DNA of 64,000 bases, taken from NCBI GenBank assembly GCA_021234535.1, contig CM037830.1, forward strand, positions 14,625,116 through 14,689,115. The letters run 5' to 3'. The stretch is from Stichopus chloronotus. Its lineage: Eukaryota > Echinodermata > Holothuroidea > Aspidochirotida > Stichopodidae. Both the position numbers and the translations under genes were made by a program. Of this stretch, positions 24,465-37,129 are shown piece by piece. Numbering within the stretch: position 1 is the first letter of the stretch; each line of letters opens with the position of its first letter. The notes under the pieces were generated by a model. That model was given only the letters and a program-made list of their open reading frames with translations. It was not told where the DNA came from and did not search any database.

Positions 24465-24665
24465 TTATTACTGTTATTAATATTATTATTAGTTGTAGTA
24501 TAGTATTAGTAGTATTATTAGCATTAGTATTACTAAGTATTTGTAGTATTAATGTTACTAAGTATTATTATTAGTATCACTAAGTATTATTACTAAGTAT
24601 TATTACTGACTATTATTACTAATTATTATTACTAATTATTATTGCTAATTGTTATTACTAATTAT
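24465..24665. repeat. ATT/ACT trinucleotide-rich minisatellite
   Basis: Units of ATTATTACT and AAGTATT in intron 1 of gene 2; no coding meaning. Confidence 0.8.
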
Positions 24666-25506
24666 TGGCTCATTTAAAACGCGAAAGACACACCTCACGC
24701 AGATACATACACGTACTATGTCTGTTTCTTTTCTGTAATCTGAAAATGAAAAATGAGACGCTCTATTCGCTTGCTTGAATCTGCCTGTAAAATGAAAATA
24801 TAATGACCGTAATAAGCGTTTGACGCTTGAAACTCTTGAAACTTGGTTAATCAACGGGACGTTTAGCCCACCAACTGGACTAATTAGTCAGTGCCTTTCG
24901 AAATCAGTGAAGGAGTATTAATATTCATGCAGTTATAATGTGATTTCTTAAATTGTTCGATTTGAATAATGTGGGCAATTATATTCACCACACATGGCTC
25001 ATCAGAGTGCCTTTTCTTCGTGCTCTATCAACGATTTACGTCTACATTTATCCTCGACCAATTAACAGATGAAACAGATATAGTCAATCCATTGCAAAAT
25101 CACAGGAGGAAATTTTGTAATGGGATTGTGTTAAAACTTATACTGAGAAATAATTAACGAGAATGAACATTATGCAAGCTCAAAGTGACAGCTGACTGAA
25201 TAGGAGACTTTGGTAAGGTCTCAGAAAGTTTGTTCTACTTATATCCTTCTCGTCTTTGAGGCAATTTTCATGAAGTTGGTCTTTCCAATTGAGTAAATGC
25301 TCGCAAATTCAATAACAACACATGACAGGTGTACTTCACAGACTAGTGGTAGTGTACTCTTCATTTATAAAAAGCCTACATAAGTGTGAAGTTGTGATTG
25401 TGTATCGATGAGGATAGAAAACATTGTGGTTTCTTCATCTTATTTACGAAGCACTTTCCTGTTTATGTTAGCTTTGATATCAATTGCAAAATAAAACTGA
25501 CTCCAG

Positions 25507-25685
25507 GTAAAAGTACAACAACTGAGTACCGAGTTTTGAAGTCAAGCTATCGAAGTACCAGTAATCATCATCATGCACTTCACAAACACTTGTTAGACAA
25601 GTATAACCCCGCTGTTCATCCATCGAGCAATTCTTCCAAGACTGTAATTATTGGAATGAGATTTTCACCGACCAATTCAATCTTG
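25507..25685 (+). pseudogene. Gene 2 exon 2, open, with GC donor
   Basis: 179 nt, the same length as gene 1 exon 2, encoding KHLLDKYNPAVHPSSN and GMRFSPTNSIL. It ends in phase 0 at TTG followed by GCAAGT, a GC-AG type donor with a good downstream match. Confidence 0.75.
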
Positions 25686-26108
25686 GCAAGTTTGTTTCAT
25701 TTTTCGTTAAAGAATTATTTTGCTCTCGGAGTGTATTGATTATTAAATTGGTTGATGCCTAGATTTTTGTTAAACTGTGTTACACTTGTACTCACTGAAT
25801 GTAAAATGTGTTACCGATTTGTGCTTGCGAATTTTTTTTAGGAATAATTTCTAGGTGTGAATAAAGTAGAATTTACATATGCTAGAATTAATCACATTCC
25901 TAAAGTAGACGATACAATGTATTTCAGAAAACATGATGTCACTTGTTCAAAGGTCACGAGGTCCAAAGTAAAACCGCTAAAATTACTCTAAAAAAGTAGG
26001 TCACAATCTCTTCCAAGACTGTAACTTGGATCAGTTTCAAAGTTGTCTGTAAGTGTGCGAAGATCAGATTAGCGCAAACCCGACCGATGACTTTACATAT
26101 GAGGATCA

Positions 26109-26278
<170 letters not shown>

Positions 26279-26427
26279 CGGAATACAAGTATCGGAATAC
26301 AATGATGTAAATCAAATGACCATGAAAAACGATAGTGATGCGATTGGAAGCTCCATTAATTACCTATTTATTCCCTTTGTAAAACTGCATTCTTGATTTG
26401 GTCAATAATCTATTGCCTCCGTTGCAG

Positions 26428-26472
26428 GATGTGTCCAGTCAGAAACTTACACTGAGAGGCATGTTGTTTTTG
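26428..26472 (+). pseudogene. Gene 2 exon 3 (45 nt), open
   Basis: Encodes DVSSQKLTLRGMLFL between TTGCAG and GTAAGT, differing from gene 1 by one residue. Confidence 0.78.
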
Positions 26473-26723
26473 GTAAGTAGAAATTGTAGAAGTCACGAAA
26501 AGGTTAACAAGTTAACAGTTTTGCAATGGCGATATTATCTTAGTTCACGAAGTAGGAAACCTAGTGAAATATAAACTAAGAAAATGTCTTCGTGTGAACT
26601 TTCAGAAGTGACTCCACTTATACTTGCATAGGAGTAGGTATTTCTCCACACGTAAGGGCACCTTAGGTTTGATACTTGAGTGGAGGTCCATAGCCCGCCA
26701 GGGGCATTTGAGGGTGCCCCATT
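26473..26723 (+). repeat. 5' part of gene 2 intron 3, source of a copied segment
   Basis: The first 250 bp of the intron, from the donor GTAAGTAGAAAT to GGGTGCCCCAT, is nearly identical to 28946-29194. Its left half is homologous to the start of gene 1 intron 3, which shows that this is the original location. Confidence 0.8.
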
Positions 26724-27060
26724 GTCGACCACTATATTTCCCCCCTTGTGCAACATCGATAGTAAAATATGTAATTGTACAACTAGTAAAGTAGTAGTTG
26801 GATGGCGATGTACCCTCTCTAACCTCCCCAGAAACCCTTTGAGCGTTTTTTGCAAGAGTGACAGGGTCCAAGCAAGAGTCATATCCTTCGGCGATCTTGA
26901 TACATTTTTGTTTAAAATTTTGCTCGCCAACCGAAGATGATGGTCCACTCAGATAGTCCACAATTCTACCGGGTATGTAAGTGAAGATATGCCTTAAGCT
27001 TTTCCCAAAACTGCGGGAAAATGCACTGGCAGTGCCCCCCCCCCCCCTGAGCAAACGAGT
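26724..27060. repeat. Possible degenerate element in gene 2 intron 3
   Basis: This block between GGGTGCCCC and a C tract (27039-27048) is open on the minus strand for about 110 codons (EQNFKQKCIKIAEGYDSC). It is absent from the corresponding intron of gene 1, so it looks like an insertion. Family not recognised. Confidence 0.3.
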
Positions 27061-27361
27061 GGGAGATGTGACAATTAAAAAGGATCAAAAACACTGGCTT
27101 GTAAAACTCATTTTAAATCATTATCTCATTTGTAATATTGTAATCATGATAAAATGTTTGTTAATAAACGAGTAAATGGTTAATACTTTGTGATGTAATT
27201 GGTCGATCACTGTCTTCTCTTACCGGACACTCTGCTGCTCTTAATATTAACAACTGGGTAAATTTTGCAGACGATTATGACACACATTACCGGTGCAAAC
27301 ATGATTTGGATACTGCGAAGTATGACTGAAGATGGTCTCCGTTATCATGGCTTAATTTCAC

Positions 27362-27486
27362 ACATGGACAGATTACCGCCTTGCATGGGATCCTAATGAA
27401 TACAACAATATAACCTAAACGAACGTAGTCATGGCAATTTCAGAGGAATCAAAGATATGGCAACCCGAGCTTCATTTAAATGAAAG
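27362..27486 (+). pseudogene. Gene 2 exon 4 with stop and lost acceptor
   Basis: Starts TWTDYRLAWDP like gene 1, but the acceptor is CA-AC instead of TTTTAG, and TAA at 27416-27418 replaces the GAG codon of gene 1. Confidence 0.8.
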
Positions 27487-27925
27487 GTTTTAATCTTGTC
27501 TTTCTAATGTTCATTTTCATTGTGATATCCTGCATTGTTTATTTTACATCATATTGTCTCAGTTATTTTCAAAGAACGTTAGCACAGTTACACATAAATG
27601 TTACACGTAGCGTTCAATGAAAGGAGGGTGGGGTGCCTGTATTCATATCAATGTTGGTTATTCCATCTTAGTTACGAAGGACATGAAAGACAAAACACTT
27701 TTCACTGATGCCCAATGGTTCTTTGAAGGTCGTTTTGGTTTTTGAGTCAAACTTCATTTGCACGCTTTAGCATTAGGTACCTGTTGCTTGAATGAAGTTT
27801 GCGGTAATGGAACAATAGACTTACAATTAAGAATTTGGTAATGTCTTTCATTCTTTAATACTGCTCGACGTGATTTGTTTTCGCAGAAATTTGTTTTCGC
27901 AAATAGGAATTATTTTCTTTTTCAG

Positions 27926-28112
27926 TGTGGCACATGGGTCTAGTGATCTTCAACCAGAAAGCTATTTTTTGAGGTTAACCTACATTGGAAAGATTGAATG
28001 GTATACATTGATGACTACACATTCGTACTGCCGGATAAATGTTCAACAATTTCCTTTTGATCAGCAGACCTGCGTCCTCACTTTCACTACATGGGTATAT
28101 TCAACAGATGAG
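27926..28112 (+). pseudogene. Gene 2 exon 5 (Cys-loop), open
   Basis: 187 nt, the same length as in gene 1. The two cysteines 13 residues apart and the loop B tryptophan (TFTTWVY) are intact. Donor GTAAAC. Confidence 0.8.
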
Positions 28113-28251
28113 GTAAACATAAAAGCGCTTAATATGCTTCAGAAAGATTAAATACGTGATCGTGTAAGTAAGGTTGGAACTGCCTCTTATCTATAGTAAA
28201 TTAGATCGGAATCGTAAGATACCTTGAATTTTTTCCTTTCCTCACTCACAG

Positions 28252-28592
28252 CAACTGTTTTGCGCTATTCATGATACAATTGAGAACGAAGCCTACAAGA
28301 TGTATGAAGTTAAGACTAATCTATGGGATATTGAAATCACAAAAGGGATAGCTGGTAACTCTTCCTATGAGTGTCTGTACTGCGAGGGAGAAGAACAATC
28401 GTACATCAGATATGTCGTCAAGCTAACACGGCTGCAAAGGAGTCTTCACTTCTTTGTCCTCTTCGTACCATGCGTTGTGATGTCTTCCATGACATTTTTA
28501 ACTTTATACTTACAACACACCAATAATGTCTTTGCTTGTCTATATCTCCTTCTTGTACACCATACTACCTCCCACGGGATTAAACATATTTG
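28252..28592 (+). pseudogene. Gene 2 exon 6 with 29-bp deletion in M2
   Basis: Loop C (YECLYC) and M1 are intact. At about 28500-28535 the sequence is 29 bp shorter than gene 1, which removes the start of M2 and shifts the frame. The out-of-frame tail still matches gene 1 DNA (TACCTCCCAC). Confidence 0.8.
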
Positions 28593-28921
28593 GTAAGACT
28601 TTAAGAAAAGTATTATGTTATGAAGTAAACCGATAATAATTTGATAGTGATAAAGATGCTCAATTTACTGGATGTTTGTGAGACGTAGCAATTTCTGGAC
28701 AATGATGGAACACGTGTGCCATCGTCAATAAAGATGTGATGCTCTTCAAATCTTAGGCTTGGTTAAATTGTCACATTTATTAATTGAAATATCCATTGTT
28801 ACATCAAGTATCTATCTTTGAGGCTGCAATACATGACAAAGCTTTAGTGGTGTTGAAGAAGTAGTCTGTATCTCCTTTTCATAAATCGAGAGTTAGACAC
28901 AAAACATCATTGATCCATGTA

Positions 28922-29215
28922 CCATCTGATACAGGATAAATGCAGGTAAGTAGAAATTATAGAAGTCACGAAAAGTTTAACAAGTTAATAGTTTTGCAAT
29001 GGCGATATTATCTTAGTTCACGAAGTAGGAAATCTAGTCAAATATAAACTAAGAAAATGTCTTCGTGTGAACTTTCAGAAGTGACTCCACTTATACTTGC
29101 ATAGGAGTTGGTATTTCTCCACACGTAAGGGCACCTAGGTTTGATACTTGAGAGGAGGTCCGTAGCCCGCCAGAGGCATTTGAGGGTGCCCCATCTGATA
29201 CAGGATAAATGCAGG
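28922..29215 (+). repeat. Inserted copy of intron 3 segment flanked by 25-bp direct repeats
   Basis: In intron 6 of gene 2, a copy of 26473-26723 starts exactly at the splice-donor sequence. It is bounded by perfect direct repeats (CCATCTGATACAGGATAAAT and five more bases) at 28922-28946 and 29191-29215. Confidence 0.78.
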
Positions 29216-29558
29216 ATCTGATGTAAGGTATCACACGCCAAGAGCTATATTGACGAAATGAATGTAAAAACAATTGCCAGCTTCACATTGCCACCTTTCA
29301 GTTGGTAATGATGTAGAAGTTTTTATCCCTCAGTTGTATAAAATTCGAAGGTTTATCCCAACTAAACAAAGCAATCAAAAATCGAGCTATGCCTGGGTAG
29401 CAAATACTCCGATATGTTCCCAACCTGCATGGCATACTGACAACGTTGACAAGACATTACGGGGACATTTTTAAATCTTTGTGTTAGACCCCAAATTTGG
29501 AACACTTGTTAAAGAGACTTGAATATTTTACAGACGATGCAATTTTCCGTTTACATAG

Positions 29559-29805
29559 GTGCCTTCATCCTTTGGCTAATCGTGGAGGGCGTGGCCATTA
29601 CTTTCTATACTGTATTCGTTTCTCGTAACGTGGGTATGGATGGCAATGAGAAAGATCCGAATCGTCAGATGTGGTTTAACCGAATTTGGTGGGTCTTGAT
29701 TAGCGTAACCGGTCTGTCAACATTTCTTTCTGTTTGACATTTATAATCATGAGTTTTTCACACAGCGATATCCCGGAGGAAGATGCTTCAGAATGTCATG
29801 TGTAA
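29559..29805 (+). pseudogene. Gene 2 exon 7 (M3-M4) with frameshift
   Basis: M3 (GAFILWLIVEGVAITFYTVF) and the short linker KDPNRQMWFNR are intact. One base is missing after TCAACATTT relative to gene 1, giving a TGA at 29735-29737. The original frame would have ended at 29803-29805 with an acidic tail. Confidence 0.8.
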
Positions 29806-31030
29806 TTTCTTTCTTTTTTTTCAACAACGTTAAAACTCATGAGGGAAAGGAGCCTGAGACTTTGAGCACTGTAAGTTATAAATTGCTTTCTTATGGCTGT
29901 TTGCATTTCAAACGAGAAAAATATATTCATGATCAATAAGATCATCGGTTGGATCACCCAGAAAGTTTGAACAGGAAGGAGGGTTGAGTCGTAGAGAAAG
30001 GGGGTACAGGTTGTAACACTTGTGATTGGTAATATCACTTATAACTATACCTGTTTATACCCAAGAAGAGGAAAGATGATATGAAAGATTAAAAACTATT
30101 CATATATTTACTTTATACTAACTTTAAAACTAATTCTGCAGTTGAACTTGACACTAACAAGACGACGTAAGTATCCAATAATCTTCTATGAAACAAACAC
30201 GAAGAATAAAGAATAACAAACACCATTGATGATTAGGTATGAATGCTCTTTTGTATTAGTAATAGTGCAAGCACAAAATATCATGGTGCTCTCGGTAGGA
30301 GAATGATCATGTTTATCGTTACTATTACTTTTGCGTTGAAAAAAAACATACTTTGCGTTTCACACGGATGAAAACATACGTTTCAAAATAAACCTTGCAC
30401 GATTCTAATTTATGTGAAGAACAGATTTCGTGACTTAAATTGATGAAAGTTTAAGTAAATTTTGAACGTTATTGATATCTATTATTCTGTAAAATTTCAG
30501 GAAGTGAATATCCATGTAGTTTAGACAGTTTTGCTCCTCAGATTTACCTAAATGACAGAAGCATTTTCTGTTCTAAATTGAGAATATTGTTAAACATAAG
30601 AATAGATTACCCACAGATGGAAGAGTTTCGCCACCTATTGTAATACTGTATCATAAAGTTTTTTGCTTAAAATGCACTGAAAAAGAACTTACATTGTAAT
30701 GAATAATGGATTTGCGATTGTTGTGATCAACACTAACAGGTGTCTCCCACATATTATAGTCTATTTATTAATAGTTTATTACATGCAACAACATTTATTT
30801 TAGTTACTTGGCATCTGCTAGTACTCATATAGATTCGCTTAGGACAATTAGAACATGAGAGTATAATTCAAGATATTTGTACTATTTAAATGTCCATTGA
30901 ATATAACTTTAATATAGCAAAGTGAATAAAGCTCTTTGTTTGAGAATTTTTTTTTGCCTCGATGTTGCTCTTTCCTGTTATCAATTTACATCTACAGTTG
31001 CAGTTACATCATCGTAGCGTGCATACAATA
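29806..31030 (+). other. 3' flank of gene 2, homologous to the 3' flank of gene 1
   Basis: Patchy similarity to 7833-9380 extends to a shared ACATCTACAGTTGCAGTTA (near 30985 and 9319). This places the right limit of the older gene 1/gene 2 duplication near 31.0 kb. Confidence 0.5.
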
Positions 31031-34000
31031 CATGCTTGTATGAAAAAAGGTGTGAGAGTATAAAAAAAAAAATGATGCCATTCCTCCTATTAAAAGAAAA
31101 AAAACTTTGTCAAAAAATTGACATACGGTGGAGTCGACATATTTAACTAAGAAGATAGAGAACAATGTGGCGTAGCAAGGCACGGTATAATCACATGAGT
31201 ATAAGATTAGTTGTGAAGTTGCAACATTGTTCAGATAACTTGAATCTTGTACCCCTGTATTTTGCCATATCGATAAAGGAATTTCAAAATTAAACAGAGC
31301 CAATGAGAAAGGTTGACGCAATTGACGCACAGATATTTTATTTAAATCGATCTATTTAAATCGATCAGTTCAAACAACGTTTTGTCATGTGATATTCAAT
31401 CGGTACAGGCCAGTATAAAAAAATAACGTAACGCGAACCTGAAAAGTTCTTTTCCATGTTACCGTACTTGTTGCCTTTGCATTGAACGTGTTACAGCGTA
31501 AGTTGCTGACTTAATTTGAAATTAAATTTCAAGTTATCATTACAGTCTTTGGCAATATTGACGATGCTGAACAGAACCTAGGCCTACTAGCTGCTTGTTC
31601 AGGGTGGTGAAAAGTTCTACTCATTACTTTATTTTTGGCAAATTGTTGGTAAGTTTATTTTCTTCATGGTTCTAGCTGTTTCAAGCAAGAAATCTTTTTT
31701 TTTATAAAAAAAATGATGTTAAAGGTTAATTAAGACAAGGCTCTTTATATGTAATTTTTTTTGTTAATTTAATAACTACTGACCTACATAAAATGACCAT
31801 TGAATAAACCCCTGACAAGAAAAAATTTGCACTCGTTGAGGAAAATTTACATGTTGAATATGAGATCACTGGGAGCTTTCCTTTTTTTGTGAGTCACAAA
31901 AAAGTGCTAGGTTTTTGTCATTTAAATTCCCTCGAAGTCAATGCCAAACAAATTCTTGGGCTCAGTGAAGTATAGACATCTCCTTTGAAAAATATGACCC
32001 TACAACATACTTTTGTTGGCTCAAAATTTACGCGATTTGGAATATAAACCTGGAATCCTAAGTACTACATCAAGGTGATAATTTATAGGGTATGTTTTGT
32101 CTGAAAGAGGACAAATTCACACTCTTAAGTTACCAGACCACCAATAATCTCTCCTATTGTCCTTTACACTAAAAAAGAACCTAACACTTAATCCGTCGAT
32201 GGTCCTTCGTGCTTGCAACATATCAGAGATATCTTGTCGTTGGTGTTTAGCCTATCATGGCAGTTACAAATTAAAAACTGTCCTCATGTAGACCATTTAG
32301 CCAGAATGGGTGAAATTTTTGAAGAGGTCGGACTGTCTCCTTGACAAAGCCCTCGAACCGAAATATCTCTGGGACATCTTTGACTTTCTATATTAATCCA
32401 ACTGTAATTCAATAGTTCTGCTTTTCACATCATCTGTACTTTAATTGCTCTTTATTATCCAAGTAGAAAAAAATAGTGATGATACCTGGAAATATGATGA
32501 AAAAGGGACTCTCATGTTTCAATAAAGACACTTTTTTTTCCCGGGGATAACAACTCTCGGGGATGTACATTATCTAATTGTGGTATGCGACCTAAAAAAA
32601 AGTTATATTATTTGAATTCCAACTTCAGCAGTCCATCTCAGCAGTCACTGCCATCTGTTTACTACATGAGTATGAAATTTGAAAGAACTAGGAAATGAAC
32701 AGTATTTCTAGTCATCATATGAAAGATTCTCACATTGGACATAACACACGTAATCATCTTTAAGAAAACAATTACAACTACACATACAGCAGGGTACATT
32801 TTCTGATGTATAGACGTAACCTACGGGGAATTTTCTTGATTTTGCAAAATTGTCTTTCCGCACATTTAAACCAATATGATACATTTGTTACTACTACTAC
32901 TGAAATCACATCAAATCATTAAAGTAAATGCAGGAACAAAGAGAAGAGTGTTGATCAGACTTCCTCAAATGGTCATGTAAGAAGGGCGTCGAGGACGGGC
33001 AAACTACGATTGGTAGATAACCAGTATTTTCATGGGCGTGAACAGATTTCAGAAAGTGAGGGGGACACTATACTATGTAAGCGGAGCGCCACCATTGGTT
33101 GGCGCGTAGCGTACCAGAAAATTTTGGGTACATAAGACCCCTGGATCGCAGGGGACGGCCTTCCTGAGTCGTGTTTAGTTACATCAGAACCAGATCTGTG
33201 AGGAGAAATTTTGTCTCACAAAAGTAAATTCCGATAGAAAGTACTGGAGGAAAGATGCCGTTCTGACACCAAGGGAGACGAATTACACAGCGTCCATCTC
33301 AAACGAAATATTGAAAAAGTGGCGCCGTCACCTCCGGGATGAGTGGAGTGGTATATATAATACATGCATGTAGGTGCGAGACGTCAGTTGTTATGTGCCC
33401 AGGTACTTTAATAATAATAATAATAATCAGAGTAGTTTGGTATCATATCATATCCTGCATACAGGCAGAATACTGTCTGTAAGGCCTAAAATATATGATA
33501 TTACCTTCCTGGTGGGGTGTTCGCCTTGTTTTCAAGTTGAAATGCGTCGTTGTTTTCTCTGATTCACCAGTGTAGGGCAAGCGGAATTCCATTTCTGGCG
33601 AGAAGGGGTCCTTCCACAAAACACTCTAAAACATCGTTCAACCATCACACAGACTTTTATCAGAGGTCTCGGACGAAGCGGGAACTGTGAATCGGAGGAA
33701 CTTGGATAGAGGGCCAAGCACTGTTCTAATTTCCAGTGCAATTTATTGATAATGATTCTTAAGTTAGATTCTACTTGAATCAGCTCAGAAATTGTGATAG
33801 AAAATCACGCATATGGATGTGATTTTTTTTTAGTAACTGCTCTGAAAAGTGGATGGGACAAATGGTATGATAGCCCCTCCACTTCTGAAAGTGTGGGGGG
33901 AGGACATGTCCCCCCGTCCCCCACCTGTTGACGCCCATAAGTATATTTTATAAATGCACCTGGAGCTTTATCTCTCTGTCGGCAATTCCGTGGTAACTTG

Positions 34001-34380
34001 CGGAGAAGGGGACTCCAGTCACTTCCTTGCCGGGACTTTTCCAATAAGGAATGACTGCGAGTGTGTGCATTAACTACGCTGTGTTAGGCTATCACAGGCC
34101 AGGGGATGGACGTGTGTACATGTACGGACACTGCCTTTGCGAATCGCAGCCGTTGACGAGATCTAGGGCTTCGGGCGTCCTTTTTCGCTCATTCACAGCT
34201 CGAACTAGCGTAGAAGGGATTTCCCCCGAGGTCTCTCAAATAAAAACCCGGAGTCCGCCTGCAATCCCGTGATAACTTGCTCTACGCGGAAACGAGGAAT
34301 TTCAGTTACTTCCTCGCCGGTCCTTATCTCGCGTCCTGATGAAGCAACTGAGAGCGAGTATAGGCTGTGTGGGTTTGTGT
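31031..34380. other. Spacer with no recognised gene
   Basis: AT-rich to 33.0 kb. From 33.0 to 34.3 kb GC is higher, with blocks such as GGAGCGCCACCATTGGTTGGCGC and short open frames on both strands, which suggests old transposon sequence. An AAT microsatellite lies near 33409-33427. No recognisable protein. Confidence 0.35.
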
Positions 34381-34384
34381 GTAT

Positions 34385-35100
34385 GTTTGTCACGATCTCC
34401 TTCTAGACGGTAAGTTAGATAACCCTCAAACTTGGCGGGTAGGTGCCCGGGTATGAGTGTAGTGTATGCTCGATCGGTGACAACATAGATCAAAGGTCAC
34501 AGGTAATGAAACGAAAGAACATTTAGCATTAGCCTATCTCAAGGTGTGAATATCCTAGAGTTATAAATCTATCACATATGTAGAGTAGACGGTGCAGAAT
34601 TTTTTAAAATGTTGATGATGTCACCAGGTCAAAGGTCACGTGATAAAAGGTCACGTCGGCAAACATGCTCTGAAAGTGTTCATGATCTCCTCCTAGACGA
34701 TAGGTCGGACTAACTTCAAGTTTGATGGGGAGGTGCCGGGATTTGTCGTGCAGTATCTGCCCGGCCGATAACATCATAGGTCAAAGGTCACTGATCATGA
34801 AAGCAAAAACAAAAATTTTGCATTATCTCTCAGTGAATATCCTAGAGTTATAAAACTACCATATTTGAAAAGAGATGATACAAGGATTTTTTTAAAATAT
34901 TGATGGCGTCACCAGGTCAATGGTCACGTGATTGAAGATGCAGTGGGCAAAAGTGCTTTAAAAAGCGTGTCACGATCTTCTCCTCGACGGAATTTGGGAG
35001 AACTTCAAACTTGGTGGGTAGGTGCCTGGGTATGAGATGTAGTGGCCGCCCCACCGACGACATCGTAGGTCGAAGTCAAAGGTCTCGGTTAGCGCATAAC
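34385..35100. repeat. Tandem array, about 290-bp unit, with AGGTCA repeats
   Basis: Unit starts near 34385, 34678 and 34966 (CACGATCTCCTCCTAGACGG-like). Each unit continues with a GGTGGGTAGGTGCC-like stretch, a GGTCAAAGGTCAC stretch and AATATCCTAGAGTTATAAA. Two full units and a partial third are visible, clearly diverged. Confidence 0.8.
34626..34638 (+). promoter_or_regulatory. Perfect DR1 nuclear-receptor half-site pair in the 290-bp repeat
   Basis: AGGTCAAAGGTCA is two AGGTCA half-sites spaced by one base, the consensus for RXR, HNF4 and COUP-TF type receptors. It recurs at 34778-34790, with a near match at 34487-34499. Binding is inferred from the motif only. Confidence 0.3.
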
Positions 35101-37120
35101 ATTCTGTGTTAGGGGCTGATAGTGCATGGTGTCAATATCTTTACATATTTCTCTTTTCATGAATGTGACACGGTATTTCAACCTATTCGACCATGTTTTG
35201 GACTGACTGATTTTGTCTGATAGCAATGTCATTTACCATGCATTCGTAAATTCACTCAGCATATTACAGTGTAGCGTATATGTCTATACTACACACTTGA
35301 ACTAGAACTCGAGGTATGTCTGCACTTTGAAGATAATACTGTAGCACGCGTTTTTCAGGGCATTCACAACATCCTGAGTGACGGCGCGTGCGGATTGGAG
35401 GAATTCTTTGACGCACACATTTTCTACTAATTCTTTTGACGCACACTCGATTTCTAGGCACATGTGTACTCACGTGCAGGTATTTGTGCCCTTGTACTGC
35501 AACAATGGATCACTAACCTAAGAAACTTGAATATCCAGCAATTCTCTCCACAACGAGCAACATGAATCACTGACGAAAATCATATACAGCTCAACGCACC
35601 TCGGGAGTACATGAATGCCCATGCAAAACGACAAGGATGAGATTTGCAACTCCGTGGATTGCCTTCCTGTGTTCTACTGTGCACACCACTAGCAAAAAAT
35701 AAAAAAAAAACTCAAAAACGTTATTATGAAAATCATGAGCATATGCGTGTGATAAAAGTTAGCCTGGTGTAAGTGTAATAGACAGCAATAAATCTTGGTG
35801 AAACAGTAAAAGATATGAATTACACAATAAGTGATTGGTCCCACTGGGGTCCCAAGGAGGGGAATGGTACTGCAAATATCAGTGTGAGAGATGGACAGAA
35901 ACTTAAGCGTTTGTTTCAGGGCACCCTCTGCAACACAATGCATTGTCCAATATAACACAAAAATCCTAATTGGAAGTTTAAATATCACTAAAAATAGTCC
36001 ATTTGAAAGTTCACTTATCAGTCATGGACGAGGAATTTACTCCCCTTTTAGTTGGATTCTTATGATGACTTCATTACACTTAAGCACAAAGGTGTGATCG
36101 GCTTGTAAATTTAATTCCAAATTTTTTTTAAAAGAAGTACGCACTTAACTTGCACACCTGATGAAGCCCCATTTAACATTTTTCCTACAAAGAAAGAAAG
36201 AAAGAAAGAAATGGAGACTCCATAGTTCAGAACTATTTGCGTAATAAGCTTCAACCCATTGAACAGTGCTTTCTCAGACATGAAATGCATAGAGGGTATA
36301 ATATATGAAATTCCAGGAAATACTATCGAAAGTTTTCAAAATCAACAAATATAATACAACTTGGTCTATTTCCTTTTTGGCACACTTCATAATATCTAGA
36401 ATTTAGTGAATCTTTTTCTCCTGAGTAACGACCTTTGAGGAAACCCGTTTGGTCAAGATGAATTGAATTTGGCAGGAATTCTTTCAGTCGAGCAGAAATG
36501 CAAGCAGATTTTGTAATCTACATTTATTAATGATATTTGTCGCCAAATTTTATTGTACCTACTATCATTTCCATCTTCGCGGAGTAGAGTTATGTTCACT
36601 ATGCTTTGTTCATATGACAGTTTTCCAACCAATTAGCCAGAGTGTAATGACATAACTACAATATTCTATGGCATTTGCCTTACTATAGCCTATGGTCGAC
36701 TTACTTCATATATTCTCATGTGAAAGGAAGCATCATGATTGATGTAAATACATTTGGACATTATCAAACAAGATCGGAAATGAGCTAATAATACTGAGCA
36801 CCTTTAAGGAGAATTGGTAAACTTCCAGAAGCCAGGCTCTATTTCCTCATCACCCAAGCTAATATCCAAAGTCATAAAAGAATGACCTGAGATAAAGCTG
36901 TGAGAAATGCTAGTATTACTACCCCTGTGCATAGAAGAAAGAGAAATGAGGAAAAATTCAGCCTACATTGAATATCGTGGGAATCCTTAGAAGTCCACAT
37001 CAAATGCTTGTCACAGGAGCGTCTTTCTCTCAAGATATGAACGAGATCGTACAAACGCATTCATTTCTTTCGAAGGAATTGTGCAAAGTTTAGAGCAGAT
37101 GTCATATCATTAAACTTCTG
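35101..37120. other. Spacer with no recognised gene
   Basis: Short open frames on both strands, none with recognised motifs. The 35260-35470 stretch is more GC-rich and open on the minus strand, but nothing identifies it. Confidence 0.35.
36190..36211. repeat. (AAAG)n microsatellite
   Basis: Five GAAA/AAAG units. Confidence 0.9.
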
Positions 37121-37129
37121 ACATTATTA

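Noticed and set aside
33060..34300. GC-richer stretch considered as host coding exons
   Set aside because: Open frames are short, on both strands and unrecognised; it looks like old repeat sequence.
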